The notes: generated from the letters alone by a model not told the origin. A stretch of 54,111 bases of DNA from Bigelowiella natans CCMP2755 (GCA_000320545.1 ADNK01003062.1:1-54111); one strand, 5' to 3'; positions 1-12,685 are shown, counted from the stretch's first letter. Numbers and translations are program-made.

Positions 1-397
1 ACACCTCTTCAACAAACGTCGACAGTCGGTGCCCTGAACAACTTGGCAACGACATTCAAGACCGGGAACTTGGTCCCTAGTTAAAACGTGCCAAATCAGG
101 GAGAGTTCTAACCAGAACTTTCACTTCAATCACTTGTAAGCGAGAAAAAAGGGGAGAAATAAATAGGCGCATAGATATATATCTATATATATATATATAT
201 ATACCTATACATATCTAGATCATAGACGATCTGTAATGATGTACCTAGTCAACTACTGTCCCAATTTCCAGCTCCAACGACTAGTCCCTGCAACGCGCTC
301 ACTCACGGCATCGATCATGCCTCTGTGCATTCGCACGGTTACACACGCGCGTCTCTATGGCTGCAGCGTGGCATCACTCTATCTTTACATGGATATA

Positions 398-479
<82 letters not shown>

Positions 480-673
480 TATATTTAGGTATCTGCCGAA
501 ACAATTTTTTTAATTTTTTAAGATTTATAGTATCTATTAAATTTTAATAATATATTTTCTTTGGATTCATTGTCAAATAACCCATATGTCCGAGTTTTTT
601 TTATGTATTACTTTGAAATGATAGTAGAAACTTAATACCATAAAAAATCTTGAATTTGAATTCAAATTCATGT

Positions 674-712
<39 letters not shown>

Positions 713-1328
713 TCTAGTTTCTAATTCAATAGTGCGGTATATAGGGATTGTACAGATAATATATTCTTGTTATTCTTGTATATATTCTTTTACCGATATA
801 AAATAATACAATATAAACAATACTGGTAACTGCCAGAAATGATAAATGATAGCCAAAGAAAAAGAAATATGTTGATCAAACCACAAGCATTTTCATGCGC
901 GTTGCACTGAATGTCAACCGGTTTTATTTTTGACTTTATACAGTTAATAACTCTGTCTGACTATATATAATTAGTTAACCATAAACTACGTGGTTCAAAA
1001 GTAATCTGCAATGCCTGTGTTTCGAATCATCTATTGATTGCTCGGCTAAGTAACTGCATCGCATTGCAGAGTGAGACTATGAATGCATCATTCTACTCAT
1101 GTGTGTGTTAAAACATGGAGCATGCCCATTGACACGTAATCCATTCCAACTGCAATCAAATTTACAAGAGTGCAGTCTGCTTTAAGAAACCTAAAGAAAG
1201 TTTATCATAACTATTTAAGTGCATCGTCTAAGACGGTAATTCCAGGGTTACGTCGATGATCCCATGATGCATGTAAAAGTTTAATTAAAATGCATACAGC
1301 AGTGTTCTTGCAGCGGAGAGAACAACAG
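1..1328. other. AT-rich region without a recognised gene
   Basis: The stretch is dominated by AT dinucleotide runs (about 172-202, 393-474, 676-708) and AT-rich unique sequence. Open frames here are translations of the AT repeat (alternating Tyr/Ile) and have no protein character. It may hold the 3' flank of the minus-strand exon that stops at 1329, but I see no other exon. Confidence 0.6.
393..474. repeat. (AT)n microsatellite, about 80 bp
   Basis: A nearly uninterrupted alternating AT tract, the longest of several in the window. Others lie near 6822-6858, 6930-6953, 13003-13044, 25107-25135, 26500-26536, 31949-31978, 32316-32346, 35766-35812 and 39685-39722. Several of these continue directly into a GT run, for example near 8985-9051, 23521-23570, 31949-32000 and 32316-32366. 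Confidence 0.95.
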
Positions 1329-1495
1329 TCAAAATTTCCCCACATCTTCGGGGATTATCGTAGGTTCAAAATGCACAATCGCATCCATTTCGGCCTTGTC
1401 CCAGTCGAAAATTGAGGTTCGCTTCATCACACCTGAAGAACGATGCTCCTTGATTATGACATTACCCAGATCGAGCGGCTCTGCTGCTGCAAATT
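1329..1495 (-). CDS. Terminal exon of an unrecognised protein (partial)
   Basis: Read on the minus strand, this segment gives about 54 residues of ordinary protein composition ending in IIPEDVGKF and a TGA at 1331-1329. It is preceded by a pyrimidine-rich stretch and an AG at about 1496, a plausible 3' splice site. It includes RSSGVMKRTSIFDWDKAEM, an acidic/basic mix quite unlike the repeat-derived frames nearby. I do not recognise the family. No upstream exon could be chained; the region at 1560-2000 on the same strand is only weakly coding-like. The 5' end is therefore open and the coordinates cover the visible exon only. Confidence 0.45.
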
Positions 1496-1499
1496 CTCC

Positions 1500-2339
1500 C
1501 CTCAGTCCAATGAGAAAAGAAATAAGTTTCTTTCATCGGCTGAGATTCTCCAAGTAGAATTATGATTGATCGATTTTTTTTGGATCTCTCCACCGACTCA
1601 TGGGCATGCGCTGTCAGCGATTGCTGGAAAAGCAATGTTGATCTTCACAGTCAATCGTGCTATGTCTCTTATGAATATTTTCTGGATGTTTAAAGTGGGA
1701 AACATTGCAAATTTGACTGATCATGTGACAGATCCGTGGATTCACAAGCTCATGCGCAATGTGCACACTTAGTACTGCTCGTAACAATGCGCATGGAGAT
1801 GTTATCTCCATCTCAAGCTTCATCGCACCGCGGGAGACCAGCATGGAGATGCGTATGCAAAATGCATTATGTGACCTTTTGAAGCTGTGTGTCATTGATC
1901 ATTTAGGCATCGCAGTATGTGTGTGTTTGTCAACTGACTTGTCAAGAATGTACCCAATCAAAACGTCAAAATCTCTTCCTTCTATCTGTTTGATTCTTAA
2001 TTACTATCTCATCAGTTCTTGCTTTAGCTAGAGAACAATTAAAATCACATGCGGTGCTTACTAAATAACTCATCTACTCAATATCATGTTTTTTTGAAAA
2101 TATTGGTGTATGTGACACTCGAGTATGTTCATTTTATTTAATAAAAAGGTAACAGTACTTGGAGGATCAACAAAGGGGAAATTATCTTCATCCAAGTGTA
2201 ACTAAGGGGTTTGTAGTTAAGTGTTTGTAAAAAGTAGTTCTAAAAAACAATTCCTTGTACATAATTTTGTTTATTGAGATTATTTTGGTTGTGTGATATG
2301 TGTGAATGATAATGTCAATGATCCTGTTGATCAACAACC
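1500..2339. other. Spacer, no supported gene
   Basis: Mixed sequence with short frames on both strands but no convincing protein. A perfect inverted repeat, GGAGAT-GTT-ATCTCC, lies at about 1795-1810. Part of it (1600-1900) resembles in texture the TGCA/CATG-rich blocks seen after other genes. It may contain upstream exons of the minus-strand gene ending at 1329. Confidence 0.4.
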
Positions 2340-3023
2340 ATGAGCAGCGCAGCCTTGATGTTACTGTGCGGTTTGCCTATTGCATTTTGAGTGCCAAATT
2401 ATCTAAATATGTCCTCCTCACTATACTCTTCTTTCAAGAACATTTATCTAGCCATAACATCAAATGAATTACTCACCTCTGAGCCTCTGAGTACCCTCAT
2501 TCACTTCGTAAAAATTTCCACTTTTTGGCATCGATATATTTAATAAGTTAAGCATATTTTCTTATCTTTCTTGCCCACCATTGGAAGTCGTTTAACTTAC
2601 TTAAAGAAATCTTAGTCCCTTGTCAAGAACATGGCCCACCTGTGACTTCAATTTCCCTGGTGATTTGTTTGACCAAAGCTCGATCACCTAGAAGATGTAT
2701 CCATTGATGCTACTAACATCCATTTAGGGTACGCTGCAATGAGAGGAGTCAACATACTACTTTCTGGTACATCTTGTTTGTTTTTGGTTTTTACCTGAAT
2801 ATTTTCTGGTTCATTCTTGATCTTAATGCTTGTTCTCCACGGCGTAGTTGAAGTAATGAATTCTGAAAACTCACACACTCTCCAGATTGCTATCCGTGGT
2901 GAACCACTCAAATGTTGCCTTGATTTTGCAAAGGAAGTGAAGCCATTGGTCGCAACTGAAGAATCCACAACCACCTTCCGAAAAGGAGAGTATTTCATTC
3001 AGATTGGGTGTTACCACACCTGA
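2340..3023 (+). CDS. Small 93-residue protein in three exons, unrecognised
   Basis: Exons at 2340-2370, 2692-2766 and 2848-3023 join with matching phases (10 codons plus 1 nt, 75 nt, 176 nt; 282 nt in total) to an open frame ending in TGA. Borders are GT-AG: CTGTGCG|gtttgc, cctag|AAGATG, TTTCTG|gtacat, gcgtag|TTGAAG. The protein begins MSSAALMLLCEDVS and ends GEYFIQIGCYHT. It has a mixed hydrophobic/charged pattern, no signal peptide and no clear membrane span. The first exon is the weakest part. A minus-strand frame over 2684-2998 overlaps it, but the phase-consistent plus chain reads more like a protein. I do not recognise a family. Confidence 0.45.
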
Positions 3024-3641
3024 TATATTTGTTTCAGCTACCCCCCTCCCTTCGTTACGTTTTTTGTGAGCGATCTGTTGCTGTCATTGGTGCAGAGTAG
3101 CAGTACACATACGTAGGTAGACTAAAAAATGGTGAATGAACTTTCGGTCGTCAGAACGGGGAAGAAAATTAGGTGAAACTGCCAAAATGAGCATCATCAT
3201 CATGTAGAGCTTGCTTGCTTGCTATTCTAGATCTAGTCGTCAATCACAGTGTATGATAATAGATCATTAGATCTACATTATTAGAGTTGTTATTATTATT
3301 CGCCAGTACTATTAACAAAAGGAAGTAATAAGTAGTACTTCCTTTTCCTCCTTAGTGGTGATTCTTGGCTTCTTAAATTGGACCAAAATTTCAAAAATAT
3401 TTGAAAATCCTCGGAGTTTTGATTTAAGCGACAATGAATTCGAGTAGTTTTCAGTTTTCCGATATTAAACCATTTAAAAAGATACTTGTATACGAGTACT
3501 ACGTGTTTGAAGAAGAGCACTGTCTGCACTGTCTGCACTGTCTGCCTGTGCCTCCTCCCTCTGGGTTCCGGCTACAGACACTTTCTGCACCTACCTCCCG
3601 TAGAATCTAAAACACCACGTAGCTCAATCTCAGCACTCATC
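3024..3641. other. Spacer between two unrecognised plus-strand genes
   Basis: No supported exon. A short direct repeat of CTGTCTGCA (three units) lies at about 3520-3545, just upstream of the next start codon. The frame from 3486 into the next gene is open but reads through this repeat, so I did not use its earlier ATG. Confidence 0.5.
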
Positions 3642-4975
3642 ATGTTATCAGGTGAGCAGCGCAATGAGACCTCCGTGCACTTCGTCACCTACGGGGACAT
3701 TGACTTTTCGCTGGAAGCCGGAAAGGATCTCACGAACGCCGTTATCGTTTCCTTGGGAAACACAAAGTTTCAGAAACTGGGAGGCTCAGGGGTTCGCTGC
3801 ATTATCCTAGAGTTGGACAAGGATATCAGAAAGATAAGAGATTCCGCAGGGCCAGCCTCTTTGAAAGAGCTTAACGTTGTTGAGCATAACAAAGTTACAT
3901 CAGCAGCAGCAACAGCAGCTGCAGCAACTAGGAAACTGGAGCGCCGACAAAACTGCTGGTTATTACATCCATTTTCCGTCAAAGCCAGGGTTCGTTCAGA
4001 GAAACAGGTACGTACCTCTGTTTCCTGGATCAACCATTCCATCAGTAATGTGGCCTCCAGTGTTGAAGAGTGCGACTGTGCAAAGACATCACTGATTTTC
4101 GGGTGGAATGTGGATAGGAAACGGCGTGGTGGTCGTGGAAAAGACCATTTAAGTTGCAAAGAGTTAGTGTTTGAAAAAGATGGCATTACAATAAAGATGT
4201 GTGGGAATGCTGGATACTGGGTAGTTGAAGAATATAGTGATGTCAAACCGTGTATATTCATGATCTTATCTATTTTTTTCAACCACAGATTCCCAAAAGG
4301 GACCACAATCCTAATGGAATCATGCGCCTTCGCGTCGACAGTGGAAGTCGTACAAAGACTTTGAGTGATTTTCAAATTGATTCGAATATAAGAATCACTG
4401 CCGTAAAATGTGGATACATACAAGATAGCGCGTATGGAGTTGGTGTTGTTCTCCAACATAGCTTTGAGATTTTTGGGGAGAATACCGGCGTTAAGCGAAA
4501 TTCTTCCATTCCACTGCAATCCCAGCATTCAACTCAGAGGGAAGAATTGAGATTGCCAAGGAGGCATCAGATACAAAACTATACAGCACCCCATCCTTTC
4601 ATGATCCGGAAGACTATATCGAATAAGCGTGCTTGGGATGTAGAGCTAAACAGTAGCATGGATAAGAAGAGGCGTTTCGTATCCCATTTGGGTAGAGAAA
4701 TTGTATACGATGCTCAGTTTCCAAAAAATATGTTAACCTACAAAGAAGAGGTTTTGATGTCACCGGACAGGTCCTTTCCTACAGCGTATTCTTCAACTCA
4801 TATCAATCCGCCGAATAAACTTCGTAGTCCTAAAATGCCGTTGAGAAGTACAACTGTTGTGGATGCATATGATCCTCTTTTAAAACTTGCTGACATATTT
4901 CATACCCAAATTCTACACAGCAGCAACTACGACAACAGTAAAGTATGTTGCTATGATGGTCAACGAATATATTAA
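3642..4975 (+). CDS. Unrecognised protein of roughly 350 residues, one intron
   Basis: The frame opens at ATG 3642 (LSGEQRNETSVHFVTYGD) and stays open well past 4200. A second exon starts after accacag at 4289 (IPKRDHNPNGIMRLRVDSG) and runs to TAA at 4975. The donor is not certain. Both CAG|gtacgt at 4008 and TGG|gtagtt near 4220 keep the second exon in frame, giving about 350 to 420 residues. The N-terminal part has a beta-rich look (VHFVTYGDIDFSLEAG), followed by an Ala/Gln-coding CAG stretch near 3900-3925. The C-terminal part is basic and Ser/Arg-rich (LRLPRRHQIQNY). No signal peptide or membrane segment is seen. I recognise no domain. Coding character is good, function unknown. Confidence 0.6.
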
Positions 4976-6815
4976 AATAGTCTATTTTCGCATGTCTACG
5001 TCTATTCTTGAACTCTAATGCAATTAAACTATGTTCTATCGAATAGAACACGGCCATGCACTACCGCGACTTCTAGTTCGCATTTATCGCAGAGGACTAA
5101 GGGAGGCCATAGATCAACAGACCCGCCGACAAGTCGCTTGCTTGGAATATGGTCTTCGTTTCCATGCCATGCAGGTGCATTCAAGTGAGCATATGCGCAC
5201 TTGTAATAATCATGACGCCAGTTGTGGACAAATTTTAAAATGAATGCCACATGTATTGGCTAGGTTGCTTTTGAAAGTATTTATCTACTTATGCACGCGC
5301 ATATTGTTGGTGCACAACCACCGACATCTAGACATGAGTGAAGCTCAGATGGTGCTAGACGACTAACTCTGGAGCTGTATGATCGGCACTTCTGGCGATG
5401 AGATCTATAACTGAGGGACGAGCACATGCGTGATGAACATGGTTGGTACTAGCTAGCTAGGGTAATAATCCAACAGCTCTAGTAGAGCTATGCTAGTACT
5501 AGAGTAACTTACGGTTGATGCATGATAATAGACATAGTAATAGCATATATAATATATATATGATATTACGTGTCTATAATCATGTTGTCGCACTTGCTAG
5601 CTTGTGGCACAACTAGGACTAGAGGACAACACCACAGCTCTACTAGATGTGATAGCATTTCCAGCAATTATCTCGGTCATGTCGATCTGCTGCCAGCAAA
5701 CGTCGTGCAAAAGTATTTACGCATGTAAATCCATAAATGTATTGACGTGGAAACGCAACCGTGAGTAGTGTGCTCTAGTGCTTCACACGCACACATGCAT
5801 GCAATCTAGCAATGCAGATTGAGCGGGATGGAACCATTCCATGATCATTTAAAAATGACTTTGTTCTCTCTTAAACTGCGGAAAACTTCTTCTTGCTTAT
5901 TAGTCGCCTCTTTCCCTTAAATAATCAAATATCCACCGATAGCAACACAAAATATCAAGAAATATGTGAGTCATTGTAAACTTCCAAAATATATGTCTGT
6001 TCCTTGAAATACGGTGATTAAAAACATGATAAACATTAACCTTGGCTTTAGATTTCGGCTTTGCAAATGACACCTTTTCAGCTTTCTACACAAAGTATAA
6101 GGCACTATCAAGACTTTCTCAAGAGCAGTAGTAAGTAGTACAATTTTCATGAAATAGCTACAACACTAGAACAATTTGATAATAGGGTTAGGGTTAGGAA
6201 CAGGAAAGTAAGAAAAATTGTCATGTAGGTGGGTGTTGTGCATTCATTATGAGCCTCCTCCTTCCCCCTGCTCGCAATCTTCTTTCATGACAAATTGTAC
6301 ATGCAAAAGAAAGAAATTGTATATGCAAAAGAAACATAATGGAAGGAACTACTACTTAAAAGGAGGCCTACTATGCATACTAGGTAGTAGCAACAAGCAT
6401 ACTACTACTACTACTACTACCACAACTACTAGTAGTCGTTCATATTTTAAAAACTTGCACAGCTGGTTAAATGTTTGTTTTGAGATTATCGATCAGCTGA
6501 CCTTAGGATAAAGCTCATCCATGACAACTCTGATGACGAAGTAGATGAAGAACAAGGAAATAACAGATAACAATCAACGGACAAACAACTCATGTATTTC
6601 CAAACACATCAATAAACTAATTATTACCGATCTGTGAGTTCTTGCGATGTACTTGCTTCGTACTAAATATATCAACAATATTATTACAAGTATGGTGATG
6701 ATGATAATCCCAGACGGAGTTTTGTTATGATAATGATAATAGTGATGATGATGCTCATGATGCTTATCATAAATAGTATTATTGTTTTTAAAAATCCACC
6801 TATATTTTTTTAAAT

Positions 6816-6860
<45 letters not shown>

Positions 6861-6920
6861 GATATGTATATATTTTAAATAAACACACAAATTATGTCTT
6901 GATATCTTAATATATATTAT

Positions 6921-6958
<38 letters not shown>

Positions 6959-7429
6959 TATTATACTACAAGCACCTTGTTGGTCACGGTAATCTCTAAT
7001 TTTTCGATGACACTCAATACCTTAACCGTAACAACACTTGAATAATCAGAGATATTTGCGACTCTCTATGTATATTCTCAGAATACGAAAATGTTGTCTT
7101 TCAACAACAAAGCAATCGGTAATTGATGATGATGATGATGGGGGGGGGGGATTGAACATGATTCTCGATCTCTTCTTAATATTTTAAGTGATTGTGATCC
7201 GAAAAGTGTTGCTGCTGTATTGCTGCTATGAGAGGAGGAGTTGGTTCAGTGACTTATATATGTTTGAAGTATTAAATACAACAACACACACACATTACAA
7301 TGTGTACATGGTCATTCCCTTCACGTAGTAATAACAACACCCACCCTTTTTCAACAAATACGAAGAAAAAAGATCGAGTAAAGACTTCTATACATGCTAT
7401 TACTACTAATACTAATACGTATACTAAAA
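4976..7429. other. Convergent intergenic region (3' flanks of 3642 gene and twinfilin)
   Basis: It contains a TGCA/CATG/GCTAGC-rich block at about 5060-5850, a short telomere-like tract at 6184-6198, CTA-type and AT microsatellites (6402-6433, 6822-6858, 6930-6953) and a (GAT)n-G10 tract at 7125-7150. The last twinfilin exon should lie in the right part: a possible one is near 7240-7176 on the minus strand, but I could not confirm it. Confidence 0.5.
6184..6198 (+). repeat. Short interstitial telomere-like tract
   Basis: TAGGGTTAGGGTTAGG, about two and a half units of the same TTAGGG repeat, in the same orientation as the array that ends the window at 54111. It lies in noncoding DNA about 48 kb from the end. 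Confidence 0.8.
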
Positions 7430-7514
7430 CTATACCATAGACTTGCAGGTGGAATACATCATTTTTTGCCTTGGATTAGCGTCATCAGGACAATAGTAGA
7501 TAAATACTGTGAAG

Positions 7515-7551
<37 letters not shown>

Positions 7552-7722
7552 AAACATAGGGAAGCAGCAAGCAAAAAAACAAGCAACAAACACCGATGCA
7601 ACAGGCCATAATAAGTTTTAACAATTACAATAATGGTGGGAAGAACGACTCAGCACTCTCTTGCCACCAGCCAGGAAGTATTCGACGAGAAACAACTCTT
7701 CTCTAGCATCCTCTCCCCCCCC

Positions 7723-7790
<68 letters not shown>

Positions 7791-8982
7791 GCAAACACAA
7801 TTATTTTCAAGTCTTTCTTCTCTTTTAAAGATGCAACGTCATATGTTGACAATCTCCAAGACTATTGTGATATTATTGTTACATTTATTTCAGAGTGTGC
7901 TCAATATTTAACATCATCTGTCGTTTTTGTCTTCTATTTTTTGTAATGAATCTATCTTAACGCACACATGGCATCCTTGGTTTTCCCTTCGAATTTGTGA
8001 GAATAGCGGTGCAACACATAGCGTGGCTCCTTCTGCGCCATACAAACCTGCAATAATGGGTATTGATAATGATGATGCAAATATGATCATGGTGACTAAC
8101 AGAAACATATCAAAAACAAGAATAACATCGCACAAATGATTTATCATACTAGGGTACTACTACTACTGCTGCTATGAGTTGCTGGTGTTATGAGTTAATA
8201 AACATCATCTATCACAAGTGACAGAAAATCAATATGTGCTGCTTTCACGTCACTTTCATCTGGAATATCATCACTGTTTAGAATTTTAATGATAACAACG
8301 AATTTGACCTCATAAATGGTAATATTAATTAATAAAATATGAAGAAACACTACTCTTACAACCTTCTGTATATCCTCCATAGCCGCATTCTGCTACGATA
8401 TGTACATTAATTAGAAGACTTAAAATTGTTTTTCTTAACTTATAAACACAAATGTGTATACTTGGGGGGGGGAAGGGGGTGGGAGAGAATCAAAAAGCAA
8501 TCGCGAGAAATATATACTACTATATTTGAATGACAACAAGACAGAACAAACCTTCACAGTAACTTTGCTATCATGAAGAAGCTCTTGCGTCTTTGAATTG
8601 AGTAGCAGAATGGCCTTATTACCTGATTAGGTGAGATCAATGTAAAACAAACCTACCAATGTCTCGATGATGTGGTGTCGTTGGAGATAGTAAGTCTTAC
8701 TTATTTTAGCTTTTACAGAAGACAGAGCGGCGTTAGCCTCTTTCGAAACCGTAATTGGCACATCTGGAGATCAGACACCATTGATTTGTAAAACAAAAAC
8801 GGAAAAACAGGACTAGATCACTCATTTCTAAGACAAAAAACAGGAGAAATTCACCACAATACTCCCACAATTGTCATTCACATTATGATCAAGTCAATCA
8901 CATCATTATTATCTTCCAATGCTATTTTATACACTAATTGTATCTTCTTCCTTGAATAAGAAACGACTATAACATTGTGTAA

Positions 8983-9017
<35 letters not shown>

Positions 9018-9018
9018 A

Positions 9019-9054
<36 letters not shown>

Positions 9055-9302
9055 TACAATACGCTGGGCATTCGTTCGACAAAGAAGTAGCAAAATTTAG
9101 CATATTAGAATGTAATAAATAATATCAAAACTAACACAGTTTATATTCCATATTCTATATTTGAATTTATCATTAATTTGATAATCGGCGATTGGTCGAT
9201 CGATGTTGACCAACACACTACTACTAGAAGAATATATACTACCTGCAACCGTTAGAGCAAATCCATCTGACATAGCCAGTATCTCACCTCGAGTCTGTGC
9301 CC

Positions 9303-9338
<36 letters not shown>

Positions 9339-11054
9339 GATAGTAATGGTGATGAACATCATGATGATGATGATGATGATGATGATGATAATGGTGAAAC
9401 ATATTATAATACGCGTGTGTTAAATAATTACAAGTTTTATTGTAGAAGAAGAGAAGGAATAATCTACTGCTCTAAAACGTTGCGTTACCATCCAAAATAA
9501 TTCAAATTAATACCTGTATCTCTACCCTAGGAAATAAGACAACAAACTAAAAATTACCGCCTCGTCCTTTGCCTGCTCTTGGAATGTCATCAGCTCGTTT
9601 TTATCCATCTTTTTCATATGTAATAAACATGGTCATCAGCTCGTTTCTATTTATCTTTATTATATGCAATTAAAAATATGATGATGATGATGATGAGGAG
9701 GAGGAGGAGGAGGAGGAGGAACAAATTGATCAGATCCGTTGATCTATTTCTACCTTCGCACGAGACTTCAAAAAGGCTTGCAGAGTCAGTTCATCCTGAC
9801 GAGATTATACAAGGAGAGAATGTTTATTATTCCAATGTTTGATGATCATAAAGATTCGAGAATTTGTATGCATACGAAGTCTACGTATATGTATGTACCA
9901 ACCTTATCAGAGATGAAATAGTCTTCGCTGAGGGATGAACTTCCAAAGTCGTTTTTAATTGCCGCCCTTGACGACGCATACAACATCTTCGAGTTTACTC
10001 GCGCAGAATCTGGCATGTATTGTGATAGCACCCATTTTCCGTCGTTGTTTGGAGTTGGATCACGGAAGAAAACTACGTACAGGAGGGGGAGGAGGAGGAG
10101 GAGGAGGAGGAGGAGGAGGAGGAGGAGGAGAATCAGGAGGATGAGGAGGAGGAAGTGAGGAGCATTATGTGATGATCAAAAGTATTAAAAGAATACGGCA
10201 CAAGAATGCAGATACTACATACTAGCTCAGGTGATAGCTAGATTAAATGAATGCAGTTTCTTTGTAATTATGGGGAAAGTGGTTTGCAATTTATATATCA
10301 TCTATATGTGGCAACGAGGTGCGTATTGTACTACACATTAGGTATGTCTATTCTTATTACTATAACAAGCAACTTTGTCCTCCAATGCTTGCTGCATTTG
10401 CTGCGTGTGAAGAATAAGACATCATTTCAACTAGAACTTCTTCAACGCTCAAGCAGAAATTACAACTCGTGACTGCTACGAGAGTGATAGCCCGAAATAT
10501 TTTAAATTAATACTTTTATTATGTGTGAATATTATACCACAGAGTGGGACACATGCACATACGATTTATGCAATAATAAAATGAACGATGATGGTGGGCA
10601 AAATTCTGTAACATATCGTACAGCTTCAATGAGAAATTTGGGATTGCTGTCGAATCCAAACTTTGATGAAATGTTAGTGTCATCATCATCATTTCGCTCC
10701 TGACTTTAAAGTCATCCTCTTTAGATCCTGTCTTTTGACCAGAGGTTTTGAAGACGAAGTTTTCGTTTTTAATCTTAGCGATAAACATCAGAAGTGAATG
10801 CCTTATGACATGAACTTACGCATTGCATTCTCTTATCTCTTTGTTAGGTTAATGATACCTCGACTTTAAAGAAGGGGATAGATCCCAGCTTCATTTCCTT
10901 AAATTTCTCCTTTAGTCCATCATCAGCTTATAATTTTAGGAATAATAGAATATTCAGTTCAAGGATCGTATGGGGACAACGGGGCAAGGGTCGATGCACT
11001 GCCTAAATATCAGCGTTGTAGAGTTCACCCACCTTTGATTCCACTTCCGTGCAT
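7430..11054 (-). CDS. Twinfilin (two ADF-homology domains), actin monomer-binding/capping protein
   Basis: Twinfilin sequesters ADP-actin monomers and caps filament barbed ends through two ADF-homology domains. Twelve exons chain with consistent phase: 11054-11033, 10926-10859, 10773-10705, 10400-10361, 10072-9903, 9608-9558, 9294-9243, 8763-8701, 8622-8552, 8389-8363, 8047-7966, 7506-7436 (262 residues). Domain 1 reads MHGSGIKADDGLKEKFKEM, then DGKWVLSQYMPDSARVNSKM and LYASSRAAIKNDFG, the classic actin-binding helix region. A linker (NELMTFQEQAKDEA) leads to domain 2: DVPITVSKEANAALSS, KEPRYVLHRYSHKFEGK, LFIYYCPDDANPRQKMMYST. The spacing and the PRYVL/PRQKM motifs fit twinfilin better than cofilin or coactosin, which have one domain. 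The C-terminal helix and tail, normally 40 or more residues, are missing from this model: reading on gives a stop at 7432-7430, so a further exon downstream is likely. Exon 6 sits in a local tandem duplication. The gene is divergent from the MFSD4-like gene. Confidence 0.88.
9586..9665. repeat. Imperfect tandem duplication, period about 46 bp, over a twinfilin 3' splice site
   Basis: GTCATCAGCTCGTTT with its following 20 bases occurs at 9586-9620 and again at 9632-9665. On the minus strand the copy nearer the exon contains the 3' splice site and start of exon 6 (...aaaaag|ATGGAT). The other copy lies upstream in the intron and carries an in-frame stop (AAATAG). Confidence 0.8.
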
Positions 11055-11718
11055 CTTACTTGATCTGACCAAAAGGTAAAATTACTTATATCGCTCAAAT
11101 TATTGTGTTGCCATGTGAAGAAAGGAGATTCACATTAGCCTCCATACCCGTCTCCTGTTTGAGAAGTATCTGACTTAGCGGATAGATTCAGAACATGGAG
11201 TTTTCTGTCTGGAGCTTACTTAAGCCATTTGGGTTCAATACGTCAAGTATAATTCCTAAAAAATAGATAAAATGCCATTTAATTTTAAAAAGGACGATGA
11301 AGAATGAACCTGACCGTTCTGAAATCAAAATCCCAAATGGAAGTTCGCATTTGAAAAGATGAAAGCGAAACTTCAATCGGATTGCCCTACATTTAGATCT
11401 GCATAATATGGGCTACGTGACATGCTACGAGCGCTATACGGAAAAGGAAAAAGAAAGATACTTGTTTGACGCATGATTAAATTGGCCTCTATTTCGAATA
11501 AAAGTTCTTCCAGAGAACAGAATCGAACTGCAACTGTATAGAAAATATCCGATAACCATCATTTGTCATCATCATCCCAGGTGGGAGGAGGACGGGGAGG
11601 AGGAGATACACGTCTCAGGCACTTCGGAGATCAGCCACAGAACCAAGAAGCAGTTTCTCTGCACAATATCCTGCTGTTCCCCATCATCATCATCACTCAG
11701 CATCTTCAGCAACAACAG

Positions 11719-11749
<31 letters not shown>
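11055..11749. promoter_or_regulatory. Divergent spacer between twinfilin and the MFSD4-like gene
   Basis: About 700 bp separate the two start codons, which point away from each other, so promoters for both genes should lie here. A minus-strand frame at 11188-11376 is open but has no family resemblance. A (CAT)n tract at 11719-11750 abuts the ATG used for the transporter. No TATA box stands out. Confidence 0.4.
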
Positions 11750-11751
<2 letters not shown>

Positions 11752-12507
11752 GTCCAATCATCATTCTTATTCGCCATATAACACGTTCGAAGAAACTGGC
11801 CGAATCAACCAATATCATGTAACAGGAATAAACCTTGACTACTTGAATTTACATAATATTATTTTTGGCATGCTAGCTTCATATTCGTTTATTCTACAGG
11901 TTGTCAGTAGCAGCCAAAGACGACGAAGACGGCGACGACATTACAAGCGATTAATCATTGTCATTGCGTCTCTTGTGTATGCTTTTGCTGGGTTCAATTC
12001 TGCATTGGCAGATAATCTTCTTGGACCTTCGCTCGAAGCATGCTCTATTCAAATTGGGTGCAAGGAAGACATAACAAGTCAGAACATATATTTAATGCAA
12101 ACCAAGAATGCGCGTTTCCTCTTTTTCTTCATTATCTTCTTCCTCATTATCTTCTTCCTCATTATCTTCTTCTTCTTCTTCTTCTTCTTCTTCTTCTTCT
12201 TCTTCTTCTTCTTCTCATGGAAAACTAACACATTAGATTTGCGCCGCATTGACAATACGCATGTCCATTATCCACTACGCTCTCTCTGGAAGAAAATCAT
12301 CAGCCCTTTTTTCCGCTCTTCTTTCTTCTCAAGAAAACCCATCGGAGACAGCAGCAGCAGCGGCAGCAGCAGCAGTCACTTGCTAAGAAGAAAGAAGAAG
12401 AGGCTTGGCGATGAAGGGAGTGCCCACGGCGATTACTTCTCTTCTTCTTCTTCCCTCCTCCAGCATGATACTACTACTAGGGTTACGAGTAATCATGATG
12501 GTAGTAG

Positions 12508-12545
<38 letters not shown>

Positions 12546-12651
12546 ATAGCATATGTCCTGAGATGAGTATTGCTCTTACAATGGATCGAGTTGGAGCTTT
12601 CGTATCAATACTTATAGACGTCTCACTAGCAAGTGCTACTTCACAAAGATG

Positions 12652-12685
<34 letters not shown>

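Noticed and set aside
236-547. 103-codon plus frame with a long Tyr/Ile run
   Set aside because: It is the (AT)n microsatellite in translation; nothing outside the run looks like protein.
2684-2998. 104-codon minus frame over the small 93-residue gene
   Set aside because: The plus-strand exons join in phase and end at a stop; the minus frame has no splice or family support.
10519-10788. Single 89-codon minus exon for twinfilin
   Set aside because: Only its first 69 bases (10773-10705) fit the ADF domain; the rest (Met run and beyond) is intron, since exon 10400-10361 supplies the missing domain strand.
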